Of a DNA stretch of 64,000 nt, positions 54,846 to 61,883 are shown one piece after another. Each line of letters starts with the position of its first letter. Within the stretch, counting starts at the first letter, position 1. The notes under the pieces were generated by a model that was not told the origin of the DNA, ran no database searches, and saw nothing but the letters and a program-made list of their open reading frames with translations. The DNA is taken from contig NZ_VEHL01000002.1 of NCBI RefSeq assembly GCF_007679965.1, positions 62,001-126,000 of the forward strand. Direction: 5' to 3'. This stretch comes from Bordetella genomosp. 13 (GTDB lineage: Bacteria; Pseudomonadota; Gammaproteobacteria; Burkholderiales; Burkholderiaceae_B). A program made the translations under genes and the position numbers.

Positions 54846-55432
54846 TATTTTTCAACCTTGACAGTGACGGACACGGGTTTTGGACCCCAGCTGTTGGGGC
54901 CGCGTCCGTACGTCGGCACGACCAGGACGTCCCGGGTCGGGTCGTACATCAGCGCCTCTTCGTAGGCGAACAGTTCGGCCTTCTCGTCCTGGCCCACCAC
55001 GCCCAGGTACAGGGCCTGCACGATGTCCTTGGCCTTGGCGTCCAGGTCCTTGTCCAGGCCCTCCAGTGCCAGGTAGTCGTCCATGTGGTGCAGTTGCCGG
55101 TCGGCCACCAGTTCGTTGATGGCGGCCGCGACCTGGTCCAGGTCCGGGATGCGCTTTTTCAGCGCGTCGTGGCAGCGCTGCGCCAGCATCGGGCTGACCT
55201 CCTTGGACGTCAGGAAGCGCGAGGCCCGCAGGAAGGCCGCGGCTTCGGGCGTCGCGGCGGCGGCGCCGACAGGCGCGCTGGCCGGCGCGGCGGCCATGAG
55301 GCGGCGCATCGGCACGCTGGCCAGCGCGCCGCCGAGCACGCTCCAGGCGATGGTGTACTTGACCAGCGCGCGGCGCCGGGCGTTGCTCGGGGTCTCGCTC
55401 TCGGCGAACCCGTTCCGGGTGAAATCTTTCAT
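54845..55432 (-). CDS. Small subunit of the membrane-bound dehydrogenase
   Basis: The 195-residue protein has an N-terminal signal-like region (ARRRALVKYTIAWSVLGG) with an Arg pair before a hydrophobic stretch, compatible with twin-arginine export of the folded flavoprotein complex. The rest is helical and matches the small subunit of sorbitol/gluconate dehydrogenases (FLTSKEVSPMLAQRC). It lies 3 bases after the cytochrome gene and its stop overlaps the FAD-subunit start, so all three genes form one operon. Confidence 0.85.
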   Translation of the reverse strand: MKDFTRNGFAESETPSNARRRALVKYTIAWSVLGGALASVPMRRLMAAAPASAPVGAAAATPEAAAFLRASRFLTSKEVSPMLAQRCHDALKKRIPDLDQVAAAINELVADRQLHHMDDYLALEGLDKDLDAKAKDIVQALYLGVVGQDEKAELFAYEEALMYDPTRDVLVVPTYGRGPNSWGPKPVSVTVKVEK

Positions 55433-55435
55433 GGT

Positions 55436-56851
55436 TCAGGCCTTCTTGTGCGTACGGCGATGGCGGGCGATGAGCAGGATCACGATCAGCAGCAGGACCA
55501 CGGCGGCGGCCGGCACGCCGATGCGCGCGATCCCCAGCAGCGGCGAGGCAGGACCGCCGGCACGCGAGGTGGCGACGTCCTGCGCGGTGACCGGCTTCTG
55601 GCCGGGCTGGCCGAAGCTGGCCAGCACGTAGTTGCTGACGTCCGCGATCTGCTGGTCGGTCAGGCGTTCGGTGTAGGACGCCTGCGGGCCGAAGCCCGGC
55701 ATCTCGATGTCGCTCTGGCCTTCGATCTTGCGGTGCACGCCGTACAGGATCGTGGCGACCAGGTTGTCGGGCCGCGCCGCGCCGACCGCGCTGTTGCGAT
55801 ACAGCGAGGGGTAGGAACCGGTGCCTTCGCCGCGCGCGCCGTGGCAGGTCGCGCAGGTGGCGGTGTAGACCTTCCAGCCCGGGTTCGCGTCCTGCACCAT
55901 GTTGCCGCGCATGCGGGTCTCGGCGTCCGACGGCTGGCCGAGGCTGTCGCGCGCCGGCGCGTCGTCCGTCTTGATGGGTTGCGTGTCCTTCAGGTAGGCC
56001 ACGATGGCGCGCAAGTCGCCGTCGGACAGGAACTGCAGGCTGTTCTCGACGGCCTCGGCCATGGGACCGGCGGCCTGGCCGCGGCCTTCGGCGTGGCCGG
56101 TGCGCAGGTACTGGTACAGCTCCTGGTCGCTCCAGCCGCCAATGCCGGCGGTCTTGTCCGACGTGATGTTGAGCGCGTACCAGGCGCCCACCGGGCCGCC
56201 GGCCAGCGGCAGCGAGGTGTCGGGCCCCATCAGCGCGGTGCGAGGCGTATGGCACTCGGCGCAGTGCGCCAGCGCATTGGCCAGGTAATTGCCGCGGTTG
56301 ATCTCCTGCGGCTTCGACGGGTCGGGCGTGAACGGCTTGACCGAGTTGTAGACGAGGTTCCAGCCCACCATCGACGCGCGCATGCTGAACGGGAACGGCA
56401 GGTCCGTCCTGGGCGTCGCCTTCTCGACCGGCTTCACGTCGTTCATGAAGTAGGCGTACAGGGCCGAAACGTCCTTGTCCGTCAGTTGCGCGTACGAGGT
56501 GTACGGCATGGCCGGATACAGGTGATGGCCGTCGCGCGCGATGCCTTCGCGCAGGGCGCGGGCGAATTCACGCTCGGTGTAGTCGCCGATGCCGAATCGT
56601 TTGGAGGGCGTGATGTTGGTCGACCAGATCTGCCCCATCGGCGATTCGATGGCATAGCCGCCCGCGTAGGGCGCGCCGCCCTTTGCGGTGTGGCAAGCCA
56701 CGCAGTCAGCCGCGATGGAAAGATACTTGCCGTCCAGGAGTTTCTGCTGGCTGGCCGGTGCGGGCGCATCGGCGGCCGCGGCCAGCGGACCGGCGGCCAA
56801 CGCCAGCAGCGCACAGGAAATATTGAGGATTTGCCGTTTGGACTTCCACAT
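55436..56851 (-). CDS. Triheme membrane-bound cytochrome c subunit
   Basis: The 471-residue protein has a signal peptide (to about residue 28), three heme-binding CxxCH motifs (CVACH, CAECH and CATCH) and a C-terminal membrane helix (GVPAAAVVLLLIVILLIA). It receives electrons from the FAD subunit and passes them to ubiquinone or oxidases. It is the first gene in the operon order cytochrome–small subunit–FAD subunit. ATG 56851 (MWKSKRQ) gives a proper signal peptide; an ATG 120 bases earlier does not. Confidence 0.93.
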   Translation of the reverse strand: MWKSKRQILNISCALLALAAGPLAAAADAPAPASQQKLLDGKYLSIAADCVACHTAKGGAPYAGGYAIESPMGQIWSTNITPSKRFGIGDYTEREFARALREGIARDGHHLYPAMPYTSYAQLTDKDVSALYAYFMNDVKPVEKATPRTDLPFPFSMRASMVGWNLVYNSVKPFTPDPSKPQEINRGNYLANALAHCAECHTPRTALMGPDTSLPLAGGPVGAWYALNITSDKTAGIGGWSDQELYQYLRTGHAEGRGQAAGPMAEAVENSLQFLSDGDLRAIVAYLKDTQPIKTDDAPARDSLGQPSDAETRMRGNMVQDANPGWKVYTATCATCHGARGEGTGSYPSLYRNSAVGAARPDNLVATILYGVHRKIEGQSDIEMPGFGPQASYTERLTDQQIADVSNYVLASFGQPGQKPVTAQDVATSRAGGPASPLLGIARIGVPAAAVVLLLIVILLIARHRRTHKKA

Positions 56852-57065
56852 GGGATAGACAACCAATCTTGGTGGTAAGGCAACGGGCGAAGCGTTACAG
56901 CAGGCAGGGCTTGCCGGCGATGGGGCGCTACACCGGTGCACGAAGAGGGCGCAAAATGTTTGGCATGTCAATTATTAGCATGCGATGCATTTTGTCGTGA
57001 GGGGAGTCTATCGGGGGAAGCTGACGGGTTCCCTAAAAGGCGTTTCTATTTATAAGTTGTCAATA

Positions 57066-57093
57066 CGTGAATCCATATATCTCGGGATTCACG
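57066..57093. repeat. Nine-base inverted repeat in AT-rich spacer
   Basis: CGTGAATCC–(ATATATCTCG)–GGATTCACG, perfect arms with a ten-base AT-rich gap. It may be an operator or a terminator without T-run. Confidence 0.6.
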
Positions 57094-57158
57094 CCTGGGG
57101 TGGGGGGATTGCGACGTGGGGTGTCTGCCGCTGACGATTCGAGCTCTCGAGCGTCGGT

Positions 57159-57212
57159 GCCATGACCGCGAATTCCCGCCCTCGCGCTGCGGGCGGATTC
57201 CGCCGTCATGGC
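57159..57212. repeat. REP-like palindrome, third copy
   Basis: It has the same outer arms, GCCATGAC (57159–57166) and GTCATGGC (57205–57212), and a similar centre (CCTCGCGCTGCGGGCGG) as the unit at 12958–13020, with a shorter loop. Confidence 0.75.
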
Positions 57213-57327
57213 GCCGACTCAAGGTGTCTCGGTTGGGCGGTGGGACGAAAACAGGCCGGAGTGGGTTGCGACCCACGCCGGCCTTCGATGACTGCGAAAG
57301 ACGTAGAACCGCGCCCGGTTCAGCGGA

Positions 57328-58317
57328 TCAGTCCGCGTAGACCCCCGCCTTGCGGATCAGCGGGCCCCACTTGTCGATTTCCGACTTCAGCCAGGTCTGC
57401 AGGCCTTGCGGGGTCTGTTTCTGGGCCGGCACGATCTCGGCGCCCAGGTCGGCCATGCGCGTGGCGAACGGGGGATCCTTCAGGGCGGTGCGCAGGGCTT
57501 CGTTGAACTTGGCGATGACCGGCTCGGGCGTGTTCTTGGGGGCGTACACCCCGTGCCACACCTTCATCTCGAAGCCCTTCAGACCCTTTTCGTTCAGGGT
57601 GGGAGCATCGGGCAGGGCCTTGATGCGATCCAGCGTGGTGACGCCGTAGAAACGGACCTTGTTGGCCTGGATGTGCGGGATGGTCTGCGTGGTCTGGTCG
57701 CACAGCACGTCGACCTGGCCGCCCAGCAGCGCGGTCAGCGCCGGCGCCGTGCCGGAATAGGGCACCGTGGTGAACTGCGTGCCCAGGGACTCCTGCAGCA
57801 GCATGCCGCACAGCTGCGAGACCGCGCCCAGGCCGGCATTGGCCAGGTTCAGCTTGTTGCCTTGTTCCTTGGCGTAGGCCATGAAGGCGGGCAGGTCGTT
57901 GGGCGGCAGGTCCTTGCGGCCCAGCAGCGTCATCGGCACGTCGGCCACCTGGCCCACGTATTCGAAGTCCTTCAATGGGTCGTACGGCAGCTTGCGGTAC
58001 AGGGCGGGCGCGGTGGCCATGCCGTTGTGGTGGATGAGGAAGGTGTAGCCGTCGGGCGCGGCCTTGGCCACATAGCTGGCGGCCAGGGTGCCGCCGGCGC
58101 CCGTGCGGTTCTCCACCACGATGGGCTGGCCCAGCGTCTTGGACATGGAGGCGCCCAGCGTGCGCGCCACGACGTCGGTGGGGCCGCCCGCCGCGAACGG
58201 CACGACCAGCGTGATGGCATGGTTGGGATAGTTTTGCGCGGAGGCCTGGAAGGCCACTGCGCAGCCGGCGGCCAGCAGTGCGGCGCGCAAGGTTGCGCCG
58301 CGGAAGGGAAAGCCCAT
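57328..58317 (-). CDS. Bug/TctC-family solute-binding protein
   Basis: The 329-residue periplasmic protein has a signal peptide ending in FQASAQNYP and the motifs HAITLVVPFAAGGPTDVVAR, VVENRTGAGGTLAA, DGYTFLIHHN and VPYSGTAPAL. ATG 58317 has AGGAG eight bases upstream. It stands alone between the dehydrogenase operon and the Anbu cluster, and I cannot name its ligand. Confidence 0.93.
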   Translation of the reverse strand: MGFPFRGATLRAALLAAGCAVAFQASAQNYPNHAITLVVPFAAGGPTDVVARTLGASMSKTLGQPIVVENRTGAGGTLAASYVAKAAPDGYTFLIHHNGMATAPALYRKLPYDPLKDFEYVGQVADVPMTLLGRKDLPPNDLPAFMAYAKEQGNKLNLANAGLGAVSQLCGMLLQESLGTQFTTVPYSGTAPALTALLGGQVDVLCDQTTQTIPHIQANKVRFYGVTTLDRIKALPDAPTLNEKGLKGFEMKVWHGVYAPKNTPEPVIAKFNEALRTALKDPPFATRMADLGAEIVPAQKQTPQGLQTWLKSEIDKWGPLIRKAGVYAD

Positions 58318-58527
58318 GTCTCGCTCCTGTTGTTGATCGTGGCCGAAGGACACGGCGGCGTCGTGATCCGCGGCCGTGTGGCGCTGCACCAAGTCTAGGG
58401 GCTGCAGGGGCGGTGGTGGAATTCGGCGCTTTCTAAGCCCGTCTTCGGTTCCGGATAATCGGGGAAAACGACTAGGACGCGGGCCGCTGCGGCCCGGTGC
58501 CGCGATGGCGAGGGCGCCGCGCCGGGG

Positions 58528-59394
58528 TCATTGCGCCTGCGGATGCCCCGCGTCGTCCTGCGCCAGCACCTGCGGCGCCTGGTAGGCGGCTACGGCCTGC
58601 GGCGCGGGGGCGACGCGCACCGGCTGGTGCACGCGGTCGGCGGGCGCCAGCGAGTCGGGGCCGCTGGGCGAGGTCCAGGCCGGATCGGGGATTTCCGCGA
58701 ACACCTGGCGCAGCCGGTCGCCCCAGGTCGAGCGGATCATGTCGAAGTACTCGTTGTCCTCGTCGATGTTGGCGAAGTGCGTGACGCGCAGCGCGCCGGT
58801 CTCGTACACCAGCAGGTCCAGCGGCAGCCCCACCGAGATGTTCGAGCGCAACGTGGAATCCATCGAGATCAGCAGGCACTTGGCGGCCTCGTCCAGCGAA
58901 GTGTCGGGGTCGAGCACGCGGTCCATGATGGGCTTGCCGTACTTGGCCTCGCCGATCTGGAAGTACGGGCATTCGGGGCTGGCCTCGATGAAATTGCCCG
59001 CGGCGTAGATCTGGAACAGGCGGCAGGGTTCGTTGCCGATCTGGCCGCCGAAGATGATGTGCACGTTGAATTCGACGCCCTGGCCGGCCAGCGCCTCGGC
59101 GTCGCGCCTGTGGACCTCGCGCACGGCCAGACCCACGCGGCGCGCTGCCTCGAACATCGTGGGCGCCTGCCACAGCGAGTCGGGGTGGCTGCCGTCGAAC
59201 TGCGCCAGCGTGCTCAGCACCGCCTGGCTGATGGCCAGGTTGCCCGAGGTCATCAGCACCATGACGCGTTCGCCCGGCTGCTCGAAGACCTTCATCTTGC
59301 GGTAGACGCTGATCTGGTCCACCCCCGCGTTGGTGCGCGAGTCGGAAAGGAATACCAGGCCGGAATTCAGGCGGGCGGCGACGCAGTAGGTCAT
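58528..59394 (-). CDS. Proteasome-like protease Anbu
   Basis: The 288-residue N-terminal nucleophile hydrolase starts MTYCVAARLNSGLVFLSDSR. Residue 2 is threonine, the expected nucleophile once Met is removed, and the Asp/Arg pair in SDSRT and the Lys in YRKMKVF complete the site seen in proteasome beta subunits and HslV. Further family marks are LMTSGNLAISQAV and LISMDSTLRSNISVG. Anbu is a bacterial relative of the 20S proteasome. It has a non-conserved C-terminal tail rich in Ala and Gln. It is the last gene of the cluster with the metallopeptidase, transglutaminase and ATP-grasp genes. Confidence 0.95.
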   Translation of the reverse strand: MTYCVAARLNSGLVFLSDSRTNAGVDQISVYRKMKVFEQPGERVMVLMTSGNLAISQAVLSTLAQFDGSHPDSLWQAPTMFEAARRVGLAVREVHRRDAEALAGQGVEFNVHIIFGGQIGNEPCRLFQIYAAGNFIEASPECPYFQIGEAKYGKPIMDRVLDPDTSLDEAAKCLLISMDSTLRSNISVGLPLDLLVYETGALRVTHFANIDEDNEYFDMIRSTWGDRLRQVFAEIPDPAWTSPSGPDSLAPADRVHQPVRVAPAPQAVAAYQAPQVLAQDDAGHPQAQ

Positions 59395-59520
59395 GGCGGC
59401 ACGTAAGCAGGGCTCGAAAATGCCGCCATTTTAGGCACAAGGGACTAAGCAGTCGTGACGCTGTTGCATGGGCGTCACGGCGCGGCGGGCATGCGGGCCC
59501 GGGCAGGCCGGGCCCGCAGG

Positions 59521-60813
59521 TCAGGAAGCCCCGGGCGGGTTCGTGGCGTCCTGGTCCGGCGATCTCTGCCCGGATGCCGGCGGCTCGGGCGCGGCTGCCG
59601 GGTTGGACGCGATGGCCGGGTCGGCCGGCACAGGCTGGTCGGGCGCGGCCGGCGCGGGCGCCGCCACATTGACCGTCGACGCCGCCTTCACCACCCGATG
59701 CACGAACTGCAGCTTGCCCACCACCACGGCGGGCAGCACGAAGGGATAGAAGTCGCGCTGGCCCATGCTGCGCGCCAGCTCGTTCATCACGGCGGTCAGC
59801 TCCACCCAGGCGTTGACCAGGCCGAGGAACTGCTCGCCGCCCGGATCGGTGGGGTCGTACAGCGCGCCCTCGGTGAAGGGCTCGTAGGGCAGCTCGACCG
59901 TGTTGCGCGCCACGCCGAAGCTCAGCGCGGTGTCCAGCGTGTCCATCATGTGCAGGTAGTGCGCCCACGTCTCGGCCCAGTCTTCCCAGGGGTGCGCCGA
60001 TGCGTAGGTGCTGATGAAGCGCGTGTCCCAGTCGGCGGGCGGGCCCTGGTCGTAATGCACCTTCAGCGCTTCGCCGTAGTCGGCGCGTTCGTCGCCGAAC
60101 ACCTGGCGGAAGCTGTCCAGCCACGGCGTGCCCGCCACCAGGCGGTCCCAGTAGTAATGGCCGATCTCGTGGCGGAAGTGCCCGACCAGCGTGCGGTAGG
60201 GTTCGTGCATCTGCTCGCGCACGCGCACGCGATAGGCGTCGTCGGCTTCCAGGATGTTCAGCGTGATCAGGCCGTTGGCGTGGCCCGTCATGGGCGGCTT
60301 GCCGTCGGCATCGGGCGCCAGGAAATCGAACATCACGCCGCCGTCGCCCTGCTCGACGCCGCGCTGCACGGGCAGGCCCAGCGTCAGCAGCTGTGCGACC
60401 AGGCGGCGCTTGGCCGCCTCGATCTTGAACCACAGCAGCCCGTTGTCGCCCTCGGACAGATTGGGGATGGTGCGGTTCAGCACGCAGGCGGCGCACAGCG
60501 TGTCGGGCGATTCCGCCGGTACCAGCCAGTTGCACAACGCGGGACTGGCGAAGTTGGCGCAGCGGCGGTAGGCCTTGCCGCGCTGGCGGTTGGCCGGCCG
60601 CCAGGTGTCGGGCCTGGCGCCGGGCGCCAGCGCCAGCACGCGGCCGCGCTCGGGCTCGTAGCCCAGCTGGTTGTGGCAGTTCAGGCACTCGGTGTTGTCG
60701 AAGAACACGGGCTGCCCGCACGTGCATTGGTACAGCCGCGAGCGCGTGGGACGGCCCTGTCCGCGCCGCCCGCCGGCCAGCTGCTGGCTGATGGAGTCGA
60801 AGAAGCTGATCAT
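59521..60813 (-). CDS. Zinc-ribbon putative metallopeptidase
   Basis: The 430-residue protein has an N-terminal zinc-ribbon-like region with cysteines in YQCTCGQPVFFDNTECLNC (residues about 28–46) and a later CNW…CAAC pair. A metzincin-like active site FRHEIGHYYWDRL (HExxH) is near residue 195. The last 60 or so residues are Pro/Ala-rich. The family (DUF2248-like) is known mostly from gene clusters with Anbu, transglutaminase and ATP-grasp proteins. It is 126 bases upstream of anbu on the same strand. Confidence 0.85.
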   Translation of the reverse strand: MISFFDSISQQLAGGRRGQGRPTRSRLYQCTCGQPVFFDNTECLNCHNQLGYEPERGRVLALAPGARPDTWRPANRQRGKAYRRCANFASPALCNWLVPAESPDTLCAACVLNRTIPNLSEGDNGLLWFKIEAAKRRLVAQLLTLGLPVQRGVEQGDGGVMFDFLAPDADGKPPMTGHANGLITLNILEADDAYRVRVREQMHEPYRTLVGHFRHEIGHYYWDRLVAGTPWLDSFRQVFGDERADYGEALKVHYDQGPPADWDTRFISTYASAHPWEDWAETWAHYLHMMDTLDTALSFGVARNTVELPYEPFTEGALYDPTDPGGEQFLGLVNAWVELTAVMNELARSMGQRDFYPFVLPAVVVGKLQFVHRVVKAASTVNVAAPAPAAPDQPVPADPAIASNPAAAPEPPASGQRSPDQDATNPPGAS

Positions 60814-60892
60814 GATGCCGCCTGGGCCTCCGGTGCGCCGCGGCCACGGGACGTGTGCCGGCAGGAGCACTGTATCGCAGCGCCGGAAAAAT

Positions 60893-61876
60893 TCAGGTGA
60901 CGGCTGTAGTCAACTCGTGATCGACGGTGACCGCGGCCGGCAGATCCAGGCCCTCGGGCAGGTCGTCCCACGGGGCCACGGTGACGCGCACCGCGAGCTC
61001 GTGGCCGCCGCCGCCGTGGATGACCCCGCGCATGGGCGTGACGTCGCCGTAGTCGCGGCCCAGGGCCAGGATGACGTGGTCGAAGTCCGGCACCACGTCG
61101 TTGGTGGGGTCGAGATCGAGCCAGCCGCCGTTGACGGCCAGGCCCGGGCAATGCACCGACACCCACGCATGCGACGCGTCGGCGCCCACCAGGCGGGGCT
61201 TGCCCGGCGGCGGCCGGGACACCAGATAGCCGCTGACGTAGCGCGCGGCCAGGCCCAGCGCGCGCAGGCAGCCGATCATCACGTGGGCGAAGTCCTGGCA
61301 CACGCCGGTGCGCTGCGTATAGGCGTCGAGCACCGGGGTGCTGATCTGCGTGCTGGCGGGCACGTAGGCGAAGTCGGCGTGGATGCGATGCATCAGGTCC
61401 AGCGCGGCCTCGGCCACCGGACGGCCCGGCGTGAAAGAAGGCAGGGCGTACTCGCGCAGCTCGGCGTGCAGCGGCACGAAGGGCGAGGGGAAGGAGAATT
61501 CGGCCTCGGCCGCATAGGGCGCGCCGGCCAGATAGCGCAGCCGCAGCGCCGCCTCTTCCCACGAGGCGCAGCCCCGGGCATCCAGGCCGGCGTGGCGGTC
61601 GGCCACGGTGACGCGGCTGCAGGCGCGCACCAGCAGCGCCTCGTGGGGCGCGTACAGGGCGAAGACGTTGCGCCAGTTGCCGAAGGCGTCGGGTCCCGCC
61701 TGCGGACGGCCGGGCTCGGGTTCGACGCGCAGCAGGTGGCTGTCCAGCGACTGCCAGGCGTCGTGCCGCGGGCGCAGGTAAGCCAGGTGATGGGCCAGCT
61801 CGACCGGCGCCTCGTAGCGGTAGGCGGTTTCATGCACCACGGCCAGGGTGCGGGAAGCGGCGGATGGAGAAGTCAT
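60893..61876 (-). CDS. Transglutaminase-like cysteine peptidase family protein
   Basis: The 327-residue protein has an N-terminal bacterial transglutaminase domain followed by the catalytic core: cysteine in RTGVCQDFAHVMIG, histidine in DASHAWVSVH and aspartate in LDLDPTNDVV. The triad is complete. Such proteins can cross-link, hydrolyse or transfer amide bonds. ATG 61876 is eight bases after the ATP-grasp gene stop, so the genes are co-transcribed. Confidence 0.92.
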   Translation of the reverse strand: MTSPSAASRTLAVVHETAYRYEAPVELAHHLAYLRPRHDAWQSLDSHLLRVEPEPGRPQAGPDAFGNWRNVFALYAPHEALLVRACSRVTVADRHAGLDARGCASWEEAALRLRYLAGAPYAAEAEFSFPSPFVPLHAELREYALPSFTPGRPVAEAALDLMHRIHADFAYVPASTQISTPVLDAYTQRTGVCQDFAHVMIGCLRALGLAARYVSGYLVSRPPPGKPRLVGADASHAWVSVHCPGLAVNGGWLDLDPTNDVVPDFDHVILALGRDYGDVTPMRGVIHGGGGHELAVRVTVAPWDDLPEGLDLPAAVTVDHELTTAVT

Positions 61877-61883
61877 GGGTGTT

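Larger units (their letters stand above)
56852..57327. other. Gene-free stretch with palindromes between the dehydrogenase operon and a Bug gene
   Basis: No protein gene is convincing. The stretch includes an AT-rich segment with the inverted repeat CGTGAATCC (57066–57074) and GGATTCACG (57085–57093), and a REP-like palindrome at 57159–57212. Part of it should be the dehydrogenase promoter. Confidence 0.65.

Noticed and set aside
58480..58494. Hairpin GGGCCGC-T-GCGGCCC after the Anbu gene as terminator
   Set aside because: The loop would be too small and no T-run follows on the minus strand.
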